Below the pieces are notes generated by a model. It had not been told where the DNA came from. It did no database searches and saw nothing but the letters and a program-made list of their open reading frames with translations. From the NCBI GenBank assembly GCA_041675005.1, contig JBAYUQ010000001.1:434001-498000 (forward strand): a DNA stretch of 64,000 nucleotides, given 5' to 3'. Below are positions 28,194 through 35,757 of the stretch, piece after piece (the first letter of the stretch is position 1; the number at the start of each line of letters is the position of its first letter). A program made the translations under genes and the position numbers. Source of the DNA: PGYR01 sp041675005 (GTDB lineage Bacteria > Bacteroidota > Ignavibacteria > Kapaibacteriales > UBA2268).

Positions 28194-29570
28194 TTATTTA
28201 GATATTTTAGCAAACTCATCTAAGAAGAGTGCAGATGCTTTTATACCACCAAAATAATGACTCAAATTAAATTTCTCGTTTGGTGAATGGATATTATCTC
28301 CATCTAAACCAAGTCCCATTAACACAGCCGGAGCTTTTAGTTCAGCTTGGAACATCTCTACAATTGGAATAGATCCACCTTCTCTCATATTAACTGATTT
28401 GAATCCGAAAGCTGTCTCTAATGCAATAGATGCAGCTTTTACACCTGGGCTATCAATAGCAGCAATTACAGGATTTCCACCATGGTGACCATGTATTTCA
28501 ACATGCATATAATCTGGAACTAATGATTTGATATGACTAATTGATTTATCAGTGATTTCTTGCCAAGTTTGATCCGGTACTAATCTCATTGATATTTTTG
28601 CAGTAGCAGATGAAGGTATGATAGATTTATGACCTTCATCAGTATAACCACTAAACATTCCATTTATGTCTAGTGTTGGTCTAGACGAAGCTCTAAGGAC
28701 AGTTGAATATCCTTTCTCACCCGTTAAACCATTCAGTCCAAGTTCTACAGTATAATCTTTCTCATTGAAAGGTAATGATTCTAATGCTTTTGTTTCTTCA
28801 GCTCCAAGTTCTACTACATTTGTGTAGAAATCCTTGATAGTTACTTTTCCATCTTCATCATGTAACTTTGCAATTAATTTGCATAACTCATTAGCAGGAT
28901 TAGGAACGGCTCCACCATATTGACCAGAGTGAAGATCTCTATTTGGACCAGTCAAAGTCATTTCAATTACTGCAATTCCTCTCAAACTATAAACGATAGA
29001 AGGAATTTCGTCAGCGAACCAAGAAGTATCAGAGATTAGAATTGTATCGCATTTTAACTTATCTGCGTTCTTAGGCAAGAACTCCATCAAAGCAGTACTG
29101 CCAGACTCTTCTTCCCCTTCGATTAATAATTTAACATTAACTGGAAGTTTTCCATTTTTTTTAAAGTGAGCTTCGGCTCCTTTTACGTGAGCAAAAACCT
29201 GACCCTTGTCATCAGCTGTACCACGTCCATAAAGCTTGCCGTCTCTTACAGTTGGTTCGAATGGAGGCGATTTCCATAAGTTAATTGGGTCTTCAGGTTG
29301 TACGTCATAATGCCCGTAGATTAGAACTGTAGGAGCATCTGCTCCAGCGCCTAACCATTCTGCATATACTATTGGATGACCAGAAGTTTCAATAACTTCT
29401 ACTGTCTCAAATCCAGAGTCAATTATATTATTTTTCAACCAATTAGCGCAATCTAATACATCTTTCTTATTTCTCTCTCTTGTCGAGACTGAAGGGAATT
29501 TCAAGAAGTCAACCAATTCATCTAAAAATTTATCATTATTATCATCTATGTATCCTAATACTTCTTTCAT
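28194..29570 (-). CDS. M20 family dipeptidase / peptidase
   Basis: A 458-residue zinc-dependent exopeptidase of the M20 ArgE/DapE/CNDP clan. Metal ligands are seen in LIYGHYDVQPEDP, LYGRGTADDKGQ, and IEGEEESGSTALMEF, with HSGQYGGAVPNPANEL of the dimerisation part and a late REGGSIPIVEMF. This pattern fits CNDP-like dipeptidases best. The open frame continues upstream for over 100 residues of unrelated sequence that is antisense to the hydratase gene, so ATG at 29570 is the start. It has its own terminator downstream and is divergent from the hydratase. Confidence 0.92.
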   Translation of the reverse strand: MKEVLGYIDDNNDKFLDELVDFLKFPSVSTRERNKKDVLDCANWLKNNIIDSGFETVEVIETSGHPIVYAEWLGAGADAPTVLIYGHYDVQPEDPINLWKSPPFEPTVRDGKLYGRGTADDKGQVFAHVKGAEAHFKKNGKLPVNVKLLIEGEEESGSTALMEFLPKNADKLKCDTILISDTSWFADEIPSIVYSLRGIAVIEMTLTGPNRDLHSGQYGGAVPNPANELCKLIAKLHDEDGKVTIKDFYTNVVELGAEETKALESLPFNEKDYTVELGLNGLTGEKGYSTVLRASSRPTLDINGMFSGYTDEGHKSIIPSSATAKISMRLVPDQTWQEITDKSISHIKSLVPDYMHVEIHGHHGGNPVIAAIDSPGVKAASIALETAFGFKSVNMREGGSIPIVEMFQAELKAPAVLMGLGLDGDNIHSPNEKFNLSHYFGGIKASALFLDEFAKISK

Positions 29571-29703
29571 CTTACTAACCTTTTCGTGTTTTGATTTAAA
29601 ATTATATACAAAAATACCAAAAATGTTAGACAATTGGATAAACGAACTTTCAATGATTTTTATTATATTTAGTTTTACTAGCTTTAAAAAACAAAAATAA
29701 TAA

Positions 29704-30486
29704 ATGTATAAAACAATACTATATTCGGAAGTTGCTAATATAGCTACAATTACGCTTAATCGTCCTAAGAAAAAGAATGCGATGAATGATGTTATGATTA
29801 ATGAGTTGATTGATGTATTCGAGCAACTTGAATTAAATGATGACATAAGAGTTATAACAATTACTGGTGAAGGTGACACATTTTGCTCTGGTGCTGATTT
29901 GAATTGGCTCAGTGAAGTCAAGGATTTCAGTTATAAGCAAAATTACAATGAGTCATTGAAACTAGTGAAGTTACTGAAGTTAGTACATGAACATTACAAG
30001 CCGGTTATTTGTAAAGTCAACGGACCTGCAGTCGGTGGTGGAGTTGGGCTAATGCTAGCTAGTGATATAGTAATTGCCTCAGAGGATTCTTTTTTTGGAC
30101 TTTCGGAAGTTGCAATTGGTATAATTCCTGCTGCTATTATTCCATTTTTAATGTCTAGAATGAGTGAATCAAAGGCGAGAGAGTATCTGATAACAGGACA
30201 TAGATTAGATGCTAAAGAAGCAGAGCGGCTTAATCTAATCAACTATTATGTAAAAAATACTGAGATAGATGAATTTACAGATCAAATCGTTCAAAGAATT
30301 AAAAATAATGGAATGATTGCTGTATCTAAAGTTAAGGAAATGGTGAATACATTTAGTGCGACGAAACTAGATGATGACAATATGGAATATATTGCCAATA
30401 TAATAGCGAAATTAAGAACTTCGGAAGAAGGACAAGAAGGCATTAGTGCATTTTTAGAAAAAAGAAAACCAAATTGGGTAGAATAG
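29704..30486 (+). CDS. Enoyl-CoA hydratase (methylglutaconyl-CoA hydratase type)
   Basis: A 260-residue crotonase-fold enzyme. The oxyanion hole segments are SGADLNWLSE and KVNGPAVGGGVGLMLASDIVIAS; the second glutamate region is FGLSEVAIGIIPAAI. The IIPAAIIPFL pattern and the adjacent carboxylase genes fit methylglutaconyl-CoA hydratase (leucine degradation) better than a fatty-acid hydratase; the substrate is inference. It overlaps no other real gene and leads the three-gene plus-strand run hydratase-biotin carboxylase-biotin carrier. Confidence 0.88.
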   Translation: MYKTILYSEVANIATITLNRPKKKNAMNDVMINELIDVFEQLELNDDIRVITITGEGDTFCSGADLNWLSEVKDFSYKQNYNESLKLVKLLKLVHEHYKPVICKVNGPAVGGGVGLMLASDIVIASEDSFFGLSEVAIGIIPAAIIPFLMSRMSESKAREYLITGHRLDAKEAERLNLINYYVKNTEIDEFTDQIVQRIKNNGMIAVSKVKEMVNTFSATKLDDDNMEYIANIIAKLRTSEEGQEGISAFLEKRKPNWVE

Positions 30487-30494
30487 ATAATATT

Positions 30495-31973
30495 ATGATA
30501 AAAAAGATACTTATAGCTAATCGTTCAGAGATTGCTTGCAGAATTATTCGTGCAGCAAAAGAAATGGGAATAAAAACCGTAGCGGTTTATTCGGAAATAG
30601 ATAAAGAAGCATTACATGTAAAACTTGCTGATGAATCGGCCTTAATCGGCCCAGCCCCAACTAATCAGTCTTATCTGAATCAAGAAATACTAATAGAAAC
30701 TGCTCTAAAAATGGGAGCAGATGCTATTCATCCTGGATATGGTTTTCTTTCTGAAAACTACCAATTCAACCAGAAAGTGAGGGATGCTGGACTGACTTAC
30801 ATAGCACCAAATGTAGAGGCAATGAAGCTGTTAGGCTCCAAGACCTCATCACGTCAGACGATGATTGACGCTGGTGTTCCCGTTATAAACGGCTTCCAAA
30901 GTGATACTGCAAGTATAGATGAATTCAAATCTAAAGCAATTGAAATTGGATTTCCGGTGCTAGTAAAGGCATCTGCCGGTGGTGGTGGTAAAGGTATGCG
31001 AATAGTTCGCTCTGCCGATGAGTTCGAAGATGCCTTCAACGCCTCTTCTCGTGAAGCTAAGAGTGCTTTTGGTGATGCAACAGTATTTGTGGAAAAGTAT
31101 GTGGAAAACCCTCGTCATATCGAATTCCAAGTTGCTGGTGATAGCCACGACAATTATATTCACCTATATGATCGTGAATGTTCAATACAAAGAAGACACC
31201 AGAAAGTTATTGAAGAAACCCCTTCTACTGCACTGACTGAAGAGCTAAGAAAAACAATGGGTGCTGCGGCTGTGGAAGCAATCAGAGCTGTGAATTATGA
31301 TAGTGTGGGGACAGTTGAATTTCTCTTAGATGATGATGGTAAGTTCTATTTTCTAGAAGTAAATACAAGAATCCAAGTAGAACACCCAATCACTGAAATG
31401 ACTACAGGAATTGACTTACTTAAACTTCAAATCGATATTGCAAATGGAAAAGAAATGACATACAAACAATCTGATATAACTCAGCGAGGACATTCTATAG
31501 AATGTCGAGTATATGCAGAAGATGCCGAAAAAGACTTTATCCCCACTGGTGGAAAAGTCCTGTATCACCGCCCCCCTACTGGTTTGGGTATGCGATATGA
31601 TACTGGAATTACTACCGGCTCTGAAATATCTCCTTACTATGATCCTATAATGAGTAAGATAATCAGCTATGGTAGCACGAGAGAGGAAGCAATAGAAAGA
31701 ATGAAACTAGCTTTAAAAGAAACTGTGATATTAGGTGTAAAAACATCGATGGACTTTATGTATCGAGTGCTATGCAATGAGAATTTCTTAGCTGGGAATA
31801 CTTATACTAACTTCTTAGATAAGAACCCCGAAGTGTTTGAGATTAATAATGATAATTCTGAACTAGCTGCATTAGTAACTACTTTGATAAATCACTCACA
31901 AGAAACCGAAAACGAAGACACTCCCCTACCTTGGCAAATAATAGGTGAATGGGAAATAGGAGCAACAAAATGA
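30495..31973 (+). CDS. Biotin carboxylase subunit of acyl-CoA carboxylase
   Basis: A 492-residue ATP-grasp enzyme that carboxylates biotin. It opens with IKKILIANRSEIACRIIRAA, has the ATP loop KASAGGGGKGMRIV, YLHLYDRECSIQRRHQKV-like YIHLYDRECSIQRRHQK, and the metal and catalytic part FLEVNTRIQVEHPITEMTTG. Methylcrotonyl- and propionyl-CoA carboxylase alpha chains are about 650-700 residues because they carry the biotin domain; this one stops after the carboxylase domain. ATG at 30495 is used; an upstream extension to 30474 lies inside the hydratase gene. It overlaps the carrier gene start as ATGA. Confidence 0.94.
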   Translation: MIKKILIANRSEIACRIIRAAKEMGIKTVAVYSEIDKEALHVKLADESALIGPAPTNQSYLNQEILIETALKMGADAIHPGYGFLSENYQFNQKVRDAGLTYIAPNVEAMKLLGSKTSSRQTMIDAGVPVINGFQSDTASIDEFKSKAIEIGFPVLVKASAGGGGKGMRIVRSADEFEDAFNASSREAKSAFGDATVFVEKYVENPRHIEFQVAGDSHDNYIHLYDRECSIQRRHQKVIEETPSTALTEELRKTMGAAAVEAIRAVNYDSVGTVEFLLDDDGKFYFLEVNTRIQVEHPITEMTTGIDLLKLQIDIANGKEMTYKQSDITQRGHSIECRVYAEDAEKDFIPTGGKVLYHRPPTGLGMRYDTGITTGSEISPYYDPIMSKIISYGSTREEAIERMKLALKETVILGVKTSMDFMYRVLCNENFLAGNTYTNFLDKNPEVFEINNDNSELAALVTTLINHSQETENEDTPLPWQIIGEWEIGATK

Positions 31974-32479
31974 AACTGAAAAGAAACAACGAAATAATAG
32001 ACGTAGATTCTAAAATAGTTGATAGTAAGTTAATAGGTCAAGTTAACGATAATGAACTATCTATAACTATACTTTCTTCTGAAGAAAACATCGTAAAGAT
32101 ACTACATAACAATGAGATAAAGGAAGCTGTATATATAGAAGACAGAGATAAATATTATGTACAAATAGACGGGAAGCAATATATATTCGGTAAAGTAGAA
32201 GATGAAGAAGATGTCATAGCAGGAAGCGGCGAATCAGAAGATATAGAAAACATAGTGCCGCCAATGCCGGGTACAATCATAAAAGTTAACGTAGCAGTGG
32301 GTGACAAAGTAAAAGAGGGCGAAGCAGTAATAGTAGTGGAGGCAATGAAAATGGAGACTAACCTCTATACTCGTATAACTGGAAAAGTAACCAAAGTCAA
32401 TGCAAAAGAAGGCGATAGAGTTGACTCTGACACCGTATTGGTAGTCATAGAAAAGGATGAAGTTGAAGAGAAGGATTAA
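31970..32479 (+). CDS. Biotin carboxyl carrier protein (split acyl-CoA carboxylase domain)
   Basis: A 169-residue protein with a C-terminal biotinyl domain; the biotinylated lysine is Lys127 in VVEAMKMETNL. The first 75 residues look like the small beta domain that precedes the biotin domain in alpha chains (YYVQIDGKQYIFGKV), so this protein corresponds to the C-terminal third of a methylcrotonyl/propionyl-CoA carboxylase alpha subunit made as its own gene. Its ATG overlaps the biotin carboxylase stop by four bases, so the two should be made in equal amounts. Confidence 0.92.
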   Translation: MKLKRNNEIIDVDSKIVDSKLIGQVNDNELSITILSSEENIVKILHNNEIKEAVYIEDRDKYYVQIDGKQYIFGKVEDEEDVIAGSGESEDIENIVPPMPGTIIKVNVAVGDKVKEGEAVIVVEAMKMETNLYTRITGKVTKVNAKEGDRVDSDTVLVVIEKDEVEEKD

Positions 32480-32555
32480 AATATTTCTAAGTGTACTTTT
32501 ATTTGCAGTTATTTCTTGTAGCAGTAGTAATATTATTGAACTAGTAAGAGATTAG
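32457..32555 (+). CDS. Tiny lipoprotein-like ORF
   Basis: A 32-residue reading frame with a basic start (MKLKRRIK), a hydrophobic stretch and a lipobox-like VISC at residues 17-20, then only 12 more residues. It begins inside the last codons of the biotin carrier gene. It may be a very short lipoprotein, or the leftover signal region of a broken lipoprotein gene. No coding evidence beyond the signal pattern is seen. Confidence 0.35.
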   Translation: MKLKRRIKIFLSVLLFAVISCSSSNIIELVRD

Positions 32556-32604
32556 AGTATAAGTACCTGAAAAGGGATTTAAACTACCTTAAACGGATAA
32601 AATT

Positions 32605-32832
32605 ATGAAATACGAATATGACAAAGAAGCTGACGGACTATATATTTGGTTTGTTGATAATATTGAGGAAATTAAAGAAGATTATGAAGGTGAAATATGG
32701 CCAGAGGAATTGAAAAATGAAATAGGTTTGCTTTTTGATAAGAAAGGGAATTTGTTTGGATTAGAGATTATGCCTGCTTCAAAGTATTTTGAAAAAGTTA
32801 AATTGGATGCGATAAGCTTGGAAAACCTCTAA
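32605..32832 (+). CDS. DUF2283 family protein
   Basis: A 75-residue protein that matches the small DUF2283 fold: YEYDKEADGLYIWF at the start, then IGLLFDKKGNLFGLEIMPASKYF, with a final helix. The biochemical function of the family is unknown. It is the first intact gene of the accessory stretch after the carboxylase run, and no toxin-like partner is seen next to it. Confidence 0.75.
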   Translation: MKYEYDKEADGLYIWFVDNIEEIKEDYEGEIWPEELKNEIGLLFDKKGNLFGLEIMPASKYFEKVKLDAISLENL

Positions 32833-32899
32833 ATGGGGAGCTGATTTACTTACCCTAGGCCCTCATAGCGATTATCAAATTCAATTCGGAGGAAATAGA

Positions 32900-33339
32900 A
32901 TGAGAATATTATTTTTTTTACTAATTATCCTTGCTTCATGTAAATGCATAAATACTGAAGTTAATATTTTTAAAAAGAATATAATTTTACAAATCTAGAA
33001 ATATATAGTGATCAACTAATTTCTATTATTAGCAATAAACCAATATTTTATCGTATTAAGCCTAATAAATTTATTACTATAAAAATGAATATTAATAATG
33101 AACTAATTGGTACAGACAAAAAGTTTTTAAACTATCATATTTGTTATATTGATGATATTAAATTATTAAATAATTTGACTGAATATCATTTAATTAATGC
33201 TGATAGTTTAATATTAAATTTTAACACAAATATTTTGCAAACTTCAATCTGTAATGATTCAATCAATTTAGAAGACTTGGAATTATTAGAGTCAAAAATC
33301 CATAAAAATTTCATCTCTTCAAAGCTATTTAAAAATTAA
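32900..33339 (+). pseudogene. Frameshifted lipoprotein gene
   Basis: An ATG at 32900, preceded by a good GGAGG site near 32889, opens a lipoprotein signal with lipobox LASC (Cys14), but this frame stops at 32998. A second frame, open from 32974 to a stop at 33339, continues with a soluble-looking sequence (EIYSDQLISIISNKPIFYRI). Adding one A to the five-A run at 32972-32976 joins them into one 146-residue lipoprotein. Either the gene is newly broken or the run was miscounted in sequencing. Function is unknown. Confidence 0.7.
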
Positions 33340-33365
33340 GATTGATGCTTTCTCAGGAATAAAAG

Positions 33366-34007
33366 ATGCCACTTAAAGTTATTATCTCTATTACCCTATT
33401 GTTTTGTCTAACATCTTGTTTCGAATATAGCCATGATTTTAAGAAAAAAAGTTATGATTATGAAATTAGAATATTAAATAGCAGTTCAGAGGATGTTTAT
33501 TTGTTTTTGAATAATTGGATACTCTTAGATACCACAAGTGTTAAAGCAAAATACAATGACAAATATTATGTGAAAAACTTTTTCTACAATCCAAGTGTTA
33601 AAGTAAATAAAATTATGGGATTAGATCAGCAAATGCTTGATACTTTGCCAAAAGTTATATCAAATAATTTTATAACTTCTTTTATTGGTAATGAACCTCC
33701 TTTATTTCTATTCTTAAAATCAAAAGAAGAATATAGAATAAGGATAGATTCATTGAATCATAGAATTAGTAATAATACCAGAGTCCAATTACTCTGCTTT
33801 ACTAAAAGCCAGCTAGAAAGTATCGCTCCAAATTATATTTTATATTTTACTAAACGATTAGTTATTACTATCAATAATAATACTTCAATTGGTGTCGTAA
33901 ATATAAAGCAAAATGAAATCAAGTTTAATAACATTGAACTATTTGATACTTTGGATCCAGTCGTTTTATATGGGAAACTTAATAACATAAAAATCAAAAA
34001 GAAATGA
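33366..34007 (+). CDS. Hypothetical lipoprotein
   Basis: A 213-residue protein with a lipoprotein signal peptide and lipobox LTSC (Cys18), followed by a beta-rich, asparagine- and lysine-rich domain with no family I recognise. It starts 27 bases after the frameshifted lipoprotein gene, and the two share general size class and layout, so they may be a related pair or an operon. It is probably an outer-membrane-attached protein. Confidence 0.65.
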   Translation: MPLKVIISITLLFCLTSCFEYSHDFKKKSYDYEIRILNSSSEDVYLFLNNWILLDTTSVKAKYNDKYYVKNFFYNPSVKVNKIMGLDQQMLDTLPKVISNNFITSFIGNEPPLFLFLKSKEEYRIRIDSLNHRISNNTRVQLLCFTKSQLESIAPNYILYFTKRLVITINNNTSIGVVNIKQNEIKFNNIELFDTLDPVVLYGKLNNIKIKKK

Positions 34008-34191
34008 TTATAAACAATGAGTCAAAGCTAGGAGACCACTGAGTGAGAAAATACGAATAAGAGACTGGTAGGCTTATTAGCATAGACCAACTTTGGGCTA
34101 AGTACTATGGTTGTACAACGTTTCAATAAAGTAGATAGGAAAAACACAGTCCACCCAGTAAAACCTAGGTGAACTTGGTTTAATTTAATCT
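34008..34191. other. 184-base spacer with a possible gene remnant
   Basis: Between the lipoprotein and the aldehyde dehydrogenase. One frame reads ETGRLISIDQLWAKYYGCTT and then stops, which looks like a protein scrap but has no start and no relative that I recognise. A weak imperfect inverted repeat is seen near 34160-34180 (AAACCTAGGT and ACTTGGTTT). Nothing else stands out. Confidence 0.3.
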
Positions 34192-35628
34192 CTAAGAACC
34201 ATAACTACTATTAATCATAATCATTTTTTCGTCCATCATATCTTCAATTGAGTGCTTTACACCACCGAAGCCAAGACCAGAGTCAGCTGTACCACCGAAT
34301 GGCATCCAGTCAACACGGAATGCAGTTCCTTCGTTTATCATAACTGCTTTAGTTGATATATTTCTAGCATAGTACATAGCTACATCTATATCTTGTGCAA
34401 ATATTGAGTCTTGGAAGCAATATTCGTTGTTATTAATGGCATCAATTGGTTCTTGTAGGTCATTGTATTTTAGTACATTAACTGTCGGGCCAAAAACTTC
34501 GTCTTTGAATATTTTCATATTTGTATTGACATTTGTTATAATAGTAGGTGATAAGCATTGGTTACCAATGTTCTCAAATCCATATTCTACCTTCGCACCT
34601 TCTTCAACTGCTTCTTTTACCCAACTTTCCACTCTTTCGACCTCACTATTACGAATAAGTGGACCAACTTCAGTAGCACTATCTGTTGGATCACCAGTTT
34701 TCATTTTCTTAGTTTCAGCTATCAATCTTTCAAGGAAAGTATCATATATATCAGAATGTACGAAAACATTCTGAGTAGATACACATACTTGACCAGCGTG
34801 ATAGAACGCATGTTTAGCTATTTTTGGTATTGCTTTATCTAGATTTGCCGATTTATCTACAGTACAAACTGCAGTTCCACCATGTTCAAATGCCATACGG
34901 ACACCATTATGAGCTTTTCTTCTTATCCCCCACCCTACTTTACTACTCCCTATGAATGTAATGAACTTAAGACGTTTATCTGAGACTAATTTATCTGCTT
35001 GTTCATTAGATATTCCTAGAAAAGATATAACACCTGAATCTAGACCTGCATTCTCGAAAAACTCAACAATCCTATATGCAGAAATTGGAGTGCTAGACGA
35101 TGGCTTTAGTATTACAGTATTTCCAGCCGCGAAAGCAGTTGCTAATTGGTGAGCAATCAAATTAACTGGGTGATTGAAAGCAGAAATAGCAAGTACTGTT
35201 CCAATAGATTGTTTTATAGTGAAAGCTGTATGGTTTTCTCCTTTGGCAGTTCTATCCATTCGGATTTCTTCACCGTGTATTGTTAGAGCAACATGCGCAC
35301 AAGTTTCTATAGTATTTATTGCCCTTGTTACCTCAGCTCTTGCATCTGTTAGTGGCTTTCCACCCTCTAAGGCAATTGTCATAGATAAATCTTCGTGATT
35401 CTCTTGAATCTGCTTCGCTACATTATTTAGAATATCTGCTCTTTTATGAGCAGGCATATCTTTCATTATACTTTTATAATATTCAACACTGTTAACTAGA
35501 GCTTGTTCTATTGCTTTATCATCAGCAAGTTCTAACTTTGCTATTACTTCACCACTATAAGGTGATATTACTTCTTGAAATTGGTTTGTTGAAATAGCGT
35601 GTTTGATTTTAATATTTAGAGTTTTCAT
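34192..35628 (-). CDS. NAD(P)-dependent aldehyde dehydrogenase
   Basis: A 478-residue member of the aldehyde dehydrogenase superfamily. Cofactor-binding motifs are AISAFNHPVNLIAHQLA and FITFIGSSKVGWGI; the general base glutamate is in AFEHGGTA and the nucleophile in YHAGQVCVSTQ; the end has MPFGGTADSGLGFGG. It resembles the lactaldehyde/glyceraldehyde-3-phosphate (non-phosphorylating) branch most, but the substrate cannot be read from the sequence. It stands alone, divergent from the large T9SS protein gene. Confidence 0.9.
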   Translation of the reverse strand: MKTLNIKIKHAISTNQFQEVISPYSGEVIAKLELADDKAIEQALVNSVEYYKSIMKDMPAHKRADILNNVAKQIQENHEDLSMTIALEGGKPLTDARAEVTRAINTIETCAHVALTIHGEEIRMDRTAKGENHTAFTIKQSIGTVLAISAFNHPVNLIAHQLATAFAAGNTVILKPSSSTPISAYRIVEFFENAGLDSGVISFLGISNEQADKLVSDKRLKFITFIGSSKVGWGIRRKAHNGVRMAFEHGGTAVCTVDKSANLDKAIPKIAKHAFYHAGQVCVSTQNVFVHSDIYDTFLERLIAETKKMKTGDPTDSATEVGPLIRNSEVERVESWVKEAVEEGAKVEYGFENIGNQCLSPTIITNVNTNMKIFKDEVFGPTVNVLKYNDLQEPIDAINNNEYCFQDSIFAQDIDVAMYYARNISTKAVMINEGTAFRVDWMPFGGTADSGLGFGGVKHSIEDMMDEKMIMINSSYGS

Positions 35629-35685
35629 TGTAATTATTGTGGCTTTTAACTGTTTATAAATAATTGTAACTAACTTATCTGTTAA

Positions 35686-35717
35686 TTTGTCTTATTAAAA
35701 TGTAATTTATATATTTA
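35686..35717 (+). promoter_or_regulatory. Possible Bacteroidota-type promoter
   Basis: TTTG at 35686-35689, a 20-base spacer, and TATATTTA at 35710-35717 resemble the Bacteroidota primary sigma consensus TTTG-N19-21-TAnnTTTG, except for the last base. It lies about 40 bases upstream of the ATG of the 1696-residue protein. AT-rich sequence makes chance matches likely. Confidence 0.35.
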
Positions 35718-35757
35718 TAATATAAAAAAGAATAAAAATACAAATTGGTCTAAAAAA

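Noticed and set aside
29571..29921. N-terminal extension of the M20 dipeptidase
   Set aside because: The extra 116 residues lie mostly antisense to the hydratase gene and have no family match; the ATG at 29570 gives the usual M20 start.
32605..32832. DUF2283 gene as an antitoxin of a toxin-antitoxin pair
   Set aside because: No toxin-like partner gene is adjacent; the next ORFs are lipoproteins.
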